In this document: positions 1-8,888 of the stretch, in pieces
Numbering within the stretch: the stretch's first letter is position 1
How the letters are laid out: the number at the start of each line of letters is the position of its first letter
Source: Pseudomonas crudilactis
GTDB lineage: Bacteria > Pseudomonadota > Gammaproteobacteria > Pseudomonadales > Pseudomonadaceae
DNA length: 64,000 nucleotides
Assembly: GCF_013433315.1 (NCBI RefSeq)
Contig: NZ_WXVV01000017.1
Span: forward strand, 1-64,000
Reading direction: 5' to 3'
Made by a program: the position numbers and the translations under genes
Notes under the pieces: generated by a model
What the model saw: the letters and a program-made list of their open reading frames with translations, nothing else
Told to the model about the DNA's origin: nothing
Database searches by the model: none

Positions 1-132
1 GTTACACCGCATCAAGGCTGATCGCGAGCAGGCTCACGCCTACATCGATCTCCAGTGAACACAAACTCTGTGGACACTGGAGATTAACTGTAGGAGTGAG
101 CCTGCTCGCGATCAGCCTTGATGCGGTGTAAC
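1..132. repeat. 132-nt near-perfect palindrome containing a REP doublet, 3' of betA
   Basis: Positions 1-37 are the exact reverse complement of 96-132, and 48-57 pair with 75-84, leaving a 17-nt loop. The core is the REP sequence GCGAGCAGGCTCAC. The perfect arms run about 20 nt beyond the REP core on each side. It ends 4 nt from the betA stop codon, so it probably forms the 3' hairpin of the bet transcript. The left edge of the window may cut further symmetry. Confidence 0.85.
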
Positions 133-136
133 TGAA

Positions 137-1840
137 TTACTGAGCAGCCGGGGTGATATCACGCATCGGCTTGCCCTTCACCGGCGCATCGCCCGCCACG
201 TAGTACGGCGCGGTGCTACGCGGCAGCGGCTGACGGCCACGGATCTTGTCGGCGATTTTCTCGGCGATCATGATCGTCGGCGCGTTGAGGTTGCCGGTGG
301 TGATGATCGGCATGATCGAGGCATCGACCACACGCAGGCTCTGCATGCCGTGCACGCGACCTTCGCCATCAACTACAGCCATCTCGTCGGTGCCCATCTT
401 GCACGAGCAGGACGGGTGGAACGCGGTTTCGGCGTGCTCGCGGATGAATTTGTCCAGCTGCTCATCGGTTTGCACTTCGATGCCCGGGCTGATTTCGCGA
501 CCACGGAAGGCGTCGAGTGCCGGCTGCTGCATGATTTCACGGGTCAGGCGGATGCCGTCGCGGAATTCCTGCCAGTCCTGCTCGGTGGCCATGTAGTTGA
601 ACAGGATGCTCGGGTGCTGGCGCGGGTCTTTCGACTTGGCCTGGATGCGACCACGGCTTGGCGAGCGCATGGAACCCATGTGCGCCTGGAAACCGTGCTC
701 TTTCACACCGTTGCTGCCGTTGTAGTTAATCGCTACCGGCAGGAAGTGGTACTGAATGTTCGGCCATTCGAATTCCGGACGCGAACGGATAAAACCGCCG
801 GCTTCGAACTGGTTGCTGGCGCCGATGCCGGTGCCGTTGAACAGCCACTCTGCACCGATGGCCGGCTGGTTGTACCAGAGCAGCGACGGGTACAGCGAAA
901 CCGGTTGGGTGCAAGCGTATTGCAGGTACAGCTCAAGGTGATCCTGCAGGTTTTCACCAACGCCTGGCAGGTCGTGAACCACCGGGATGTCGAGCGACTT
1001 CAACAGTTCGGCCGGGCCGACACCGGAACGCTGCAGAATCTGCGGCGAAGCGATGGCGCCGGAGCACAGCAGCACTTCTTTACGCGCTTTGGCTTCAACG
1101 CGCTCTTCCGCCGAACCGACCAGGTAACGCACGCCAACCGCACGCTTGCCTTCGAACAGAATCTTGTCGGTCAGGGCGTGGGTGACGATGGTCAGGGTCG
1201 AACGCTTTTTCGCGGTGTCGAGGTAGCCACGGGCGGTGGAAGCACGACGGCCGTTCGGCGTCACGGTGCGGTCCATCGGGCCGAAGCCTTCCTGCTGGTA
1301 ACCGTTCAAGTCTTCGGTGCGCGGGTAACCGGCTTGTACGCCGGCTTCAACCATGGCGTGGAACAGCGGGTTGTTGCCAGCCTTCGGCGTGGTCACGCTG
1401 ACCGGGCCTTCGCCACCGTGGTAATCGTTCGGGCCGATGTCGCGGGTTTCGGCTTTGCGGAAGTACGGCAGGCAGTCGAGGTACGACCAGTTTTCCAGAC
1501 CAGGCAATTTTGCCCAGCCGTCGTAGTCCATCGCGTTGCCACGGATGTAGCACATGCCGTTGATCAGCGAGGAACCGCCAAGGCCTTTGCCGCGGCCGCA
1601 TTCCATCCGGCGACCGTCCATGTGTGGCTCTGGATCGGTTTCGTAAGCCCAGTTGTAGCGACGACCTTGCAGCGGGAACGCCAGAGCAGCCGGCATTTGC
1701 GTGCGGAAGTCGAGGCGATAGTCAGGGCCGCCTGCTTCGAGCAGCAGAACGGTGACGCCGGCGTCTTCAGTCAGACGGGTCGCCAGGGTGTTACCGGCCG
1801 AGCCGGCACCGATGATGATGTAATCGAATTCTTGGGACAT
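137..1840 (-). CDS. betA: Choline dehydrogenase BetA
   Basis: FAD-dependent oxidase of the GMC family, 567 aa, that oxidises choline to betaine aldehyde at the membrane and passes electrons to the respiratory chain. The N-terminal Rossmann motif GAGSAG is at residues 11-16. The first GMC signature lies in the stretch GRGKGLGGSSLINGMCYIRG and the second in CSGAIASPQILQRSGVGP. The probable catalytic His is at about 475 (HPSCSCKMG), followed by Asn in TTGNLNAPT. I start at MSQEFDY rather than the Met three codons upstream because the family begins there. It is the last gene of betI-betB-betA, separated from betB by 153 nt that hold a degenerate REP pair. BetI probably represses the operon. Confidence 0.97.
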   Translation of the reverse strand: MSQEFDYIIIGAGSAGNTLATRLTEDAGVTVLLLEAGGPDYRLDFRTQMPAALAFPLQGRRYNWAYETDPEPHMDGRRMECGRGKGLGGSSLINGMCYIRGNAMDYDGWAKLPGLENWSYLDCLPYFRKAETRDIGPNDYHGGEGPVSVTTPKAGNNPLFHAMVEAGVQAGYPRTEDLNGYQQEGFGPMDRTVTPNGRRASTARGYLDTAKKRSTLTIVTHALTDKILFEGKRAVGVRYLVGSAEERVEAKARKEVLLCSGAIASPQILQRSGVGPAELLKSLDIPVVHDLPGVGENLQDHLELYLQYACTQPVSLYPSLLWYNQPAIGAEWLFNGTGIGASNQFEAGGFIRSRPEFEWPNIQYHFLPVAINYNGSNGVKEHGFQAHMGSMRSPSRGRIQAKSKDPRQHPSILFNYMATEQDWQEFRDGIRLTREIMQQPALDAFRGREISPGIEVQTDEQLDKFIREHAETAFHPSCSCKMGTDEMAVVDGEGRVHGMQSLRVVDASIMPIITTGNLNAPTIMIAEKIADKIRGRQPLPRSTAPYYVAGDAPVKGKPMRDITPAAQ

Positions 1841-1897
1841 TGAATGCACCCTCTTTAGATGTGGTCAGGTCGGGCCTGACGAGTGCTTTGCACTCGA

Positions 1898-1962
1898 TTC
1901 GCGAAGAGGTTCGCCCCCACATTGGAATGGGATCTCCTGTGGGAGCGAGCCTGCTCGCGAAG
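1898..1962. repeat. REP doublet between betB and betA
   Basis: A good REP copy (GTGGGAGCGAGCCTGCTCGC, 1939-1958) faces a decayed partner (TTCGCGAAGAGGTTCGCCCC, about 1900-1919). It lies inside the bet operon, so it may shape mRNA processing between betB and betA. Confidence 0.7.
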
Positions 1963-1993
1963 ACGGCCTCACGAGCAATACAGGACTCGGGTC

Positions 1994-3466
1994 TTAGAAC
2001 ACCGAGACGTAATCGCCCAGCTCGACCTGTACCGATTTGATGCGGGTGAAGTTGTTCAGCGAGCTGATGCCGTTCTCACGACCTACACCCGACTGCTTGT
2101 AACCGCCAACCGGCATTTTTGCGTCGGACTCGCCCCAGGCGTTGATCCAGCAGATACCGGCTTCCAGTTGATGAATCACGCGGTGCGCGCGGTTCAGGTC
2201 TTTGGTGACGATACCGGCGGCCAGGCCGAAGTCGGTGTCGTTGGCGCGGCGGATCACTTCTTCTTCGGTCTCGTAGGAGAGGATCGCCATCACTGGGCCA
2301 AAGATTTCTTCACGAACGATGGTCATGTCGTCAGTGCAGTCGGTGAACACGGTCGGTGCCACGAATGCGCCTTTGGCGAATTCACCGTCGGTCAGACGGT
2401 CGCCGCCGCACAGTACGCGGGCGCCTTGCTCTTTACCTTTGGCGATGTAACCCAGCACGCTTTCCATGTGTGCGAAGCTGACCAACGGGCCGAAGTTGGT
2501 GTTTTCGTCTTCCGGGTTGCCAACGCGGATGCGCGCAACGCGTTCAACGATCTTGGCTTCGAAAGCGGCTTTCAGGTGCGCCGGTACGAACACGCGAGTG
2601 CCGTTGGTGCAAACCTGACCGGAGCTGTAGAAGTTGGCCATCATCGCGGTGTCGGCAGCGCGATCGAGATCGGCGTCGTCGCAGATGATCAGCGGGGATT
2701 TGCCGCCCAGTTCCATGGTCACGTCTTTCAGCGACGAAGCCGAAGCGCTGGCCATGACCTTCTTGCCGGTGTCGGTGCCGCCGGTGAAGGAGATTTTTTC
2801 GATGCGCGGGTGCTCGGTCAGCCAAGTGCCGACTTCACGGCCGCTGCCGGTCAGTACGTTGAACACACCGTTTGGAACGCCGGCTTCTGTGTAGATCTCG
2901 GCCAGTTTCAGGGTGGTCAGCGAGGTGACTTCGCTTGGCTTGAAGATCATCGCGTTACCGGCAGCCAGCGCTGGCGCGGATTTCCACAGGGCGATCTGGA
3001 TCGGGTAGTTCCACGCGCCGATACCGGCAACCACGCCCAGCGGCTCGCGACGGGTGTAGACGAAAGAAGTGTCGCGCAGAGGAATCTGCTCGCCTTCGAT
3101 CGCTGGCACCAGGCCTGCGTAGTATTCCAGCACGTCAGCACCGGTAACGATGTCGACGTATTTGGTTTCGGAGAAGGATTTACCGGTGTCCAGGGTTTCC
3201 AGTGCGGCCAGTTCATCGTTGCGCTCGCGCAGGATGTCGACAGCGCGACGCAGGATGCGCGAACGCTCCATAGCGGTCATCGCGGCCCAGATTTTCTGGC
3301 CCTTTTCGGCGCTGACCACGGCGCGCTCGACGTCTTCCTTGGTCGCACGTTGCACTTGGGCGAGGACTTCACCGTTCGCCGGGTTGATGGCTTCGAAGGT
3401 GGCATCGCTGCCAGCGTCAGAGTACGCGCCATCGATGTAAAGTTTTTGCAGTTCGAAACGGGCCAT
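1994..3466 (-). CDS. betB: Betaine aldehyde dehydrogenase BetB
   Basis: NAD(P)-dependent aldehyde dehydrogenase, 490 aa, that converts betaine aldehyde to glycine betaine in the cytoplasm. The catalytic Cys286 sits in GQVCTNGTR and the general base Glu252 in MELGGKSP, the same numbering as the P. aeruginosa enzyme. The NAD-binding stretch FTGGTDTG is at 227-234. The start MARFELQ is preferred over an in-frame upstream Met because length and N-terminus then fit the family. It follows betI after 88 nt and precedes betA in one operon. Confidence 0.97.
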   Translation of the reverse strand: MARFELQKLYIDGAYSDAGSDATFEAINPANGEVLAQVQRATKEDVERAVVSAEKGQKIWAAMTAMERSRILRRAVDILRERNDELAALETLDTGKSFSETKYVDIVTGADVLEYYAGLVPAIEGEQIPLRDTSFVYTRREPLGVVAGIGAWNYPIQIALWKSAPALAAGNAMIFKPSEVTSLTTLKLAEIYTEAGVPNGVFNVLTGSGREVGTWLTEHPRIEKISFTGGTDTGKKVMASASASSLKDVTMELGGKSPLIICDDADLDRAADTAMMANFYSSGQVCTNGTRVFVPAHLKAAFEAKIVERVARIRVGNPEDENTNFGPLVSFAHMESVLGYIAKGKEQGARVLCGGDRLTDGEFAKGAFVAPTVFTDCTDDMTIVREEIFGPVMAILSYETEEEVIRRANDTDFGLAAGIVTKDLNRAHRVIHQLEAGICWINAWGESDAKMPVGGYKQSGVGRENGISSLNNFTRIKSVQVELGDYVSVF

Positions 3467-3554
3467 AGTGTCCTCGCAAGTGCATTGGTGGTTGGCGTTG
3501 ACCACCGCGGTGAGGCTGCGGTGGCGTTCAGGGGCCGAGCGTTTTCTGTGTGCT

Positions 3555-4148
3555 CTAGCTCACCTTCTTGGCCAATTGGAAATCCATGTATTCGTAAGCG
3601 ATCTGTTGCGCCTGCGCCGTGTCGAAAGCGTCTCCCGACAAAGCGCCGCGCAACCACAAGCCGTCAATCAACGCTGCCAGTCCTCTTGCTGCGCTGCGCG
3701 CATCTTCGAGCGACAGCACACGGCGGAACTGGCAGCACAGGTTGGAATACAGACGGTGATCGTTGATCCGCTGCAACCTGTGCAAAGACGGCTGGTGCAT
3801 GCTGGTGGCCCAGAAGGCCAGCCAGGTTTTCATTGCCGGGCCATTGACCTGGCTGGCGTCGAAGTTGCCTTCGATGATCACCTGCAGATGCGCCCGTGGG
3901 CTGTCATCTGCCAGCGCCTGCCGGCGCGCGGTGACGCTCTCGCTGAGGGCGGTCATCAGATACCGCATCGTGGCGGCAATCAGGCCGTTCTTGTCCTGAA
4001 AGTAATGACTGATGATGCCATTCGAGACACCGGCCAAACGGGCGATCAGCGCAATGCTGGCGTCCCCCATTCCGACCTGATCGACCGCCTGCAATGTGGC
4101 TTCGATCAGTTGTTGGCGGCGGATGGGTTGCATACCGACCTTGGGCAT
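3555..4148 (-). CDS. betI: TetR-family choline-responsive repressor BetI
   Basis: Regulator of 197 aa with an N-terminal TetR helix-turn-helix at about residues 29-52 (ASIALIARLAGVSNGIISHY) and a C-terminal ligand domain. BetI represses the bet genes and is released by choline. It heads betI-betB-betA and is divergent from betT. A perfect 20-bp palindrome at 4219-4238, 71 nt upstream of its start codon, is the expected operator. I start at MPKVGMQ, three codons inside the longest frame, as in other BetI proteins. Confidence 0.96.
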   Translation of the reverse strand: MPKVGMQPIRRQQLIEATLQAVDQVGMGDASIALIARLAGVSNGIISHYFQDKNGLIAATMRYLMTALSESVTARRQALADDSPRAHLQVIIEGNFDASQVNGPAMKTWLAFWATSMHQPSLHRLQRINDHRLYSNLCCQFRRVLSLEDARSAARGLAALIDGLWLRGALSGDAFDTAQAQQIAYEYMDFQLAKKVS

Positions 4149-4218
4149 CTTGCACATCTCCTTAGGCCTTCCGAGCGGCGAATCACGCCTATCGGATTGA
4201 CGGCCAGTCTATTTTGTT

Positions 4219-4238
4219 TTGATTGAACGTTCAATCAA
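4219..4238. promoter_or_regulatory. Probable BetI operator palindrome
   Basis: TTGATTGAACGTTCAATCAA is a perfect 20-bp inverted repeat in the betI-betT intergenic region. ATTGAACGTTCAAT is the type of site bound by BetI of enterobacteria. The region 4149-4577 is otherwise non-coding, and this is its only strong palindrome; one dimer site could control both divergent promoters. Confidence 0.85.
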
Positions 4239-4577
4239 CAAAGAATAAGATCTGCGACAAATCGTCGCTGCCTACAGATTTTTCCTACGTGTAAGTGGCG
4301 ATAAAACCGACATCCGAAAATGCTCGAAACCTGTATGGGGCATGGCGCGGTTCGCGATTCGATGGACGTGTTGAAAGGGCAAGACGCTCAGGGCCAGGTT
4401 TCGGATGAACGTCCGTCCACCTTCGGCCACGAAAGCGATTCGCAGCGCCATTTCGGCAGGTTCGGGCTTTTTTCGGGGTGTCTTTATATCACCCGCCGGT
4501 CGGCTGCCAACTAACCGATTGGTCGGGTTCCGTGTTGCCTTGTGTTCTTCTCTCGCACTGCCTGGAGCATTTGTGCC

Positions 4578-6575
4578 ATGAGTTCTGCCTCGCTTATAAA
4601 GACCCCGCCCGAGAAGGTGACGGTCAACGGTTGGGTGTTTTACACCTCTACCGCGCTGATTCTGTTGTTGACCGCCATTCTGATTATCGCCCCGCAAGAG
4701 GCCGGCAGACTGTTGGGTATCGCTCAGGCCTGGTTGTCGCGCAGCTTCGGCTGGTACTACATGGTGGTAATCGCCGCTTATCTGGTATTTGTCGTCGGCC
4801 TGGCGTTTTCCTCGTACGGCAAACTCAAACTGGGCAGCAAGGACGACACCCCGGATTTCAGTTACGGCGCCTGGGCGGGGATGCTGTTCTCGTCGGGTAT
4901 CGGTATTTCGCTGCTGTACTTCGGCGCGTCCGAGCCACTGGATCACTACTTCAATCCGCCGGAAGGCGCATCGGCCAGCAACCTGGCCGCGCGTCAGGCA
5001 GTACAGCTGACGTTCCTGCACTGGGGGCTGCACGGCTGGGCAATCTACGCACTGGTCGGTCTGGCCGTGGCGTACTTTGCTTATCGTCATAACCAGCCGC
5101 TGGCACTGCGTTCGGCGCTGTATCCACTGGTGGGCGAGCGTTGGGTCAAAGGCGCGGCCGGTCACGCGGTGGACGGCTTCGGCATGTTCGTGACGCTGCT
5201 TGGGCTGGTGACGAACCTGGGGATCGGTTCGCTGCAAGTGTCGTCGGGCCTGGAAAACCTGTTCGGCATGGAACACAGCAACACCAACCTGTTGATCGTA
5301 ATCATCGTGATGAGCACCGTAGCGACCATCGCTGCCGTGTCCGGCGTGGAAAACGGCATCCGCCGTCTGTCCAACCTGAACATCGTACTGTTCAGTGGTC
5401 TGCTGATTTTCGTGCTGCTGTTCGGCCCGACGTTGCACTTGCTCAACGGCTTCGTGCAGAACATCGGTGACTACCTCAATGGCATCGTGCTGAAAACCTT
5501 CGACCTTTATGTGTACGAAGGCGACAACGCCAAGTCCGAGCGCTGGATGGGCCTGTGGACCCTGTTCTACTGGGCGTGGTGGATTTCTTGGGCGCCATTC
5601 GTAGGCATGTTCATCGCGCGTATCTCCCGTGGTCGTACCGTGCGTGAACTGGTGGCAGGCGTGTTGCTGATTCCGCTGGGCTTCACCTTGGCCTGGCTGT
5701 CGATCTTCGGTAACTCGGCACTGGATCTGGTGATGAACCATGGCGCGGTGGAGCTCGGCAAGACGGCGCTGGAACAGCCGTCGATGGCGATCTATCAGTT
5801 GCTTGAACACTACCCGGCGTCGAAAGTCGTTATCGGTGTGTCGATCTTCGTTGGCTTCGTGCTGTTCCTGACCCCGGCCGACTCCGGCGCGGTAATGATG
5901 GCGAATCTGTCCTGCAAGGGCGGTAACGTCGATGAAGATGCGCCGCACTGGCTGCGGATCTTCTGGTCGGTAGTGATCACCCTGGTGACCATCGGTCTGT
6001 TGTTCGCCGGTAACTTCGAAGCCATGCAAACCATGGTGGTGCTGGCCGGTCTGCCGTTCTCGGTGGTGCTGGTGTTCTTCATGTTCGGCTTGCACAAGGC
6101 GATGCGCCAGGACGTGCAGATCGAACAGGAGCAGGCGCAACTGGCGGAGCGCGGTCGTCGCGGTTTCAGCGAGCGTCTGACGCAACTGGATCTGCAACCG
6201 AGCCAATCGGTGGTGCAGCGCTTTATGGACAAGCAGGTCAGCCCGGCGCTGGAAGATGCCACCGCGCAGATGCGTGCGCAGGGTCTGGAAGTGCAGACGC
6301 TGCTGGGTAAATCCAAGCGTTGCATGGGCGTGCGCGTCGAGATGGAAGAGGGCAACCCTTTCGTTTACGAAGTGAGCCTGGACGGCTATCTGGCGACCCC
6401 GAGCGAATCGGCGCAGTCCGATGAAGCGCGCCAGCGTTACTACCGCGCCGAGGTGTATCTGCACAACGGCAGCCAGGATTACGACCTGATGGGCTTCACG
6501 CAGGATCAGATCACGCGGGATGTGCTCGATCAGTTTGAAAGCCATCGGCAGCTCCTTGGCCGGGTGTACAGCTAA
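4578..6575 (+). CDS. betT: Choline transporter BetT, BCCT family
   Basis: Secondary transporter of 665 aa in the betaine/choline/carnitine family, probably proton-coupled choline uptake. About twelve hydrophobic segments occupy residues 15-500. The family signature is visible as WAWWISWAPFVGMFIARISR. A hydrophilic C-terminal tail of about 150 residues follows, as in BetT proteins where the tail tunes the osmotic response. The start ATG at 4578 is preceded by CTGGAG. It is divergent from betI and converges with choV across a repeat element and a terminator. A Gln-, Glu- and Arg-rich stretch opens the tail. Confidence 0.95.
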   Translation: MSSASLIKTPPEKVTVNGWVFYTSTALILLLTAILIIAPQEAGRLLGIAQAWLSRSFGWYYMVVIAAYLVFVVGLAFSSYGKLKLGSKDDTPDFSYGAWAGMLFSSGIGISLLYFGASEPLDHYFNPPEGASASNLAARQAVQLTFLHWGLHGWAIYALVGLAVAYFAYRHNQPLALRSALYPLVGERWVKGAAGHAVDGFGMFVTLLGLVTNLGIGSLQVSSGLENLFGMEHSNTNLLIVIIVMSTVATIAAVSGVENGIRRLSNLNIVLFSGLLIFVLLFGPTLHLLNGFVQNIGDYLNGIVLKTFDLYVYEGDNAKSERWMGLWTLFYWAWWISWAPFVGMFIARISRGRTVRELVAGVLLIPLGFTLAWLSIFGNSALDLVMNHGAVELGKTALEQPSMAIYQLLEHYPASKVVIGVSIFVGFVLFLTPADSGAVMMANLSCKGGNVDEDAPHWLRIFWSVVITLVTIGLLFAGNFEAMQTMVVLAGLPFSVVLVFFMFGLHKAMRQDVQIEQEQAQLAERGRRGFSERLTQLDLQPSQSVVQRFMDKQVSPALEDATAQMRAQGLEVQTLLGKSKRCMGVRVEMEEGNPFVYEVSLDGYLATPSESAQSDEARQRYYRAEVYLHNGSQDYDLMGFTQDQITRDVLDQFESHRQLLGRVYS

Positions 6576-6580
6576 AGTCA

Positions 6581-6748
6581 AAAGCCCCCTCACCCCAGCC
6601 CTCTCCCTAAGGGAGAGGGGGAAAGGGAGCAGATCGGGGGCTTTTCAATACCTGAGTTCGACTCGATTTCTCAGGTCGATGTAGCTTGAAAGTACAACTC
6701 GGTAGGTTCCTTCTCCCTCTGGGAGAGGGCTAGGGTGAGGGGCTTTTC
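6581..6748. repeat. 160-185 bp inverted-repeat element, copy A
   Basis: The left end CCCCTCACCCCAGCCCTCTC and right end GAGAGGGCTAGGGTGAGGGG are imperfect inverted repeats, each with an inner GGGAGAGGG/CCCTCTCCC hairpin. The centre contains CTCAGGTCGATGTAGC. It lies just after betT. It has no open frame and behaves like a MITE-type repeat; seven other full or partial copies are in this window. Confidence 0.85.
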
Positions 6749-6760
6749 CCTGACCCAATA

Positions 6761-6791
6761 AAAAAGGGATCGCTCACCGCGATCCCTTTTT
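6761..6791. terminator. Bidirectional intrinsic terminator between betT and choV
   Basis: A 13-bp perfect stem (AAAAAGGGATCGC / GCGATCCCTTTTT) with a 5-nt loop TCACC. It has a T-run on either strand and lies between convergent betT and choV. Confidence 0.9.
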
Positions 6792-6801
6792 TTATCCCGC
6801 C

Positions 6802-7980
6802 TTAACCGAGGTTCTTGCCCAACAGCGCGTGATACAACTCGCTGTCGCCCAGGATCCCCACCACATGATTGTTATCGTGCAACACCAGCTTGTTGCCGGT
6901 CTGATAACGAATCTGCAACGCATCACGCATGCCGATGTTCGAATCCACCAGCGTCGGCTTGCGCTCCAGGCCCTCGACCGCTTGCCCCGGTGCCCAGTTC
7001 TGCAGGTTCAGCACCGAACCATTCTGCCGCGCACCCTTGATGGTGTTGCCTTCGGCCAGGTCCAGCCACGAATCGCCGCCCGGATCGAGACACACCGAGC
7101 CGTTGATGCGTTTGCACTTGTCCAGCGTGCGCATCAGGCTGCGACCGCAGAGCACATTGAGCGGATTGGTGTGCGCCACGAACGTCCGCACATAGTCGTC
7201 CGCCGGGTTCAGCACAATCTCTTCCGGCACGCTGTACTGGATGATCCGGCCGTCCTTCATGATCGCGATGCGGCTGCCCAGTTTGAGCGCCTCATCAAGG
7301 TCGTGACTCACAAACACGATGGTCTTGTTGAGCTTGCGTTGCAGCTCCAGCAGTTCATCCTGCAGACCCTGACGGATCAGCGGGTCGAGTGCCGAGAACG
7401 GTTCGTCCATCAATAGAATGTCGGCGTCCATCGCCAGTGCCCGCGCCAGACCGACACGTTGCTGCATGCCGCCGGAGAGTTCGTCAGGCTTCTTGTTGCG
7501 CCATTGGGTCAGGCCGACCAGTTCGAGTTTTTCATCGACGAGTTTCTTGCGTTCCTTCTCCGGACGGCCCTGCATTTCCAGACCGAAACTGATGTTCTCG
7601 CGCACCGTCAGCCACGGCATCAGGGCGAACTTCTGAAAGACCATGGCGATGCGCTTGGTGCGCATCATTTTCAGCTCGGCCGGGGTGCAGGAGGCGATGT
7701 CGATCTGACGGTTTTCATGCTCGACGAACAGCTTGCCGCGACTCACGGTGTTGAGGCCGTTGATACAGCGCAGCAGGCTCGACTTGCCGGAACCGGACAG
7801 GCCCATCAGCACGCAGATCTCGCCTTTGTTGATATCCAGCGTGGCTTTTTCCACGCCGACAATCTGTCCGGTCTTCTTCAGGATCTCGTTGCGGGTCATG
7901 CCCTGATCCAGCAGCTTGAGTGCCTCGCGCGGATCTTTGGAGAAGATTACGTCAACGTCTTCGAAGCGAATTATGCTCAT
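6802..7980 (-). CDS. choV: Choline ABC transporter ATP-binding protein
   Basis: ATPase of 392 aa of the quaternary-amine importer (called CbcV in P. aeruginosa). Walker A GLSGSGKS is at 60-67, followed by the signature LSGGMQQR and Walker B ILLMDEPF. The C-terminal third is a CBS-like regulatory region typical of ProV/OpuAA ATPases. Its ATG overlaps the choW stop by 4 nt, so it is the third gene of choX-choW-choV. In P. aeruginosa the same core serves choline, betaine and carnitine through different binding proteins. Confidence 0.95.
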   Translation of the reverse strand: MSIIRFEDVDVIFSKDPREALKLLDQGMTRNEILKKTGQIVGVEKATLDINKGEICVLMGLSGSGKSSLLRCINGLNTVSRGKLFVEHENRQIDIASCTPAELKMMRTKRIAMVFQKFALMPWLTVRENISFGLEMQGRPEKERKKLVDEKLELVGLTQWRNKKPDELSGGMQQRVGLARALAMDADILLMDEPFSALDPLIRQGLQDELLELQRKLNKTIVFVSHDLDEALKLGSRIAIMKDGRIIQYSVPEEIVLNPADDYVRTFVAHTNPLNVLCGRSLMRTLDKCKRINGSVCLDPGGDSWLDLAEGNTIKGARQNGSVLNLQNWAPGQAVEGLERKPTLVDSNIGMRDALQIRYQTGNKLVLHDNNHVVGILGDSELYHALLGKNLG

Positions 7981-8822
7981 GCGTCACCCCCTACTTTAGC
8001 GTCGGGTTGTTTGCAGATACGGTCGAGCATGATCGCCAGCAGTACGATCGCCAGGCCTGCTTCGAAGCCCAGGGCGATATCAGCAGTGTTCAGTGCGTTG
8101 ACCACCGGTTTGCCGAGTCCGTCGGCGCCCACCAGTGCCGCGATCACCACCATCGACAACGACAGCATGATGCACTGAGTGATGCCGGCCGCGATGCTCG
8201 GCATGGCGTGCGGCAGTTCGATCCGTGAGAGCAATTGGCGACGCGAGCAGCCGAAGGCTTTGCCGGCGTCCATCAGTTCTTGCGGGACATCGCGGATGCC
8301 CAGGTAGGTCAGGCGGATCGGCGCAGCGATGGCGAACACCACCGTGGAGATCAGGCCCGGGACCACACCCAGCCCGAAGAGGGTCAGGGTAGGAATGAGG
8401 TAAACGAAGGTCGGTACGGTCTGCATCAGATCGAGTACCGGACGCATGACAGTGTAGAACATCGGTTTGTGCGCGGCGACGATGCCCAGCGGCACGCCGA
8501 TGACCACGCAGACCAAGGTCGCGAACATGACCTGGGCGAGGGTTTCCATGGTTTCCTGCCAGTAGCCCAGATTGAGGATCAGCAGGAAGGAGGCGATCAC
8601 GAAAGCGGTCAATCCCCATTTGCGCTGGATCAGGTGCGCGAGCAGGGCGATCAGGCCAATCAAGACCAGTGGGTTGAACCAGGTCAGCGCAAACGTCACG
8701 CCGTGGATCATCGTTTCCAGTGTCACGGCGATTGCGTCGAAGGTGTTGGCGCCGTGTTGCGTCAACCATTCAACGAAGCCCGCGATGTACTGGCCTAAAG
8801 GTATTTTCTGATCAATCAGCAT
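7977..8822 (-). CDS. choW: Choline ABC transporter permease
   Basis: Inner-membrane permease of 281 aa (BPD_transp_1 fold) with several membrane segments. The EAA-type loop that docks onto the ATPase is near DAGKAFGCSRRQLL. It forms the channel of the ChoXWV choline/betaine importer. I start at MLIDQKIP because the longer in-frame extension reads through the choX-choW gap and lacks family similarity. It lies 66 nt after choX and overlaps choV by 4 nt. Confidence 0.94.
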   Translation of the reverse strand: MLIDQKIPLGQYIAGFVEWLTQHGANTFDAIAVTLETMIHGVTFALTWFNPLVLIGLIALLAHLIQRKWGLTAFVIASFLLILNLGYWQETMETLAQVMFATLVCVVIGVPLGIVAAHKPMFYTVMRPVLDLMQTVPTFVYLIPTLTLFGLGVVPGLISTVVFAIAAPIRLTYLGIRDVPQELMDAGKAFGCSRRQLLSRIELPHAMPSIAAGITQCIMLSLSMVVIAALVGADGLGKPVVNALNTADIALGFEAGLAIVLLAIMLDRICKQPDAKVGGDA

Positions 8823-8888
8823 GGTAGTGAACGTCCGCATGCAAGGAAATAAACAGCCCGGGTGGGCGAGCCCACCCGGCATAAGCGA

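Noticed and set aside
4272..6593. 773-aa His- and Gln-rich open frame opposite betT
   Set aside because: Composition is typical of antisense frames in GC-rich genes; betT is certain.
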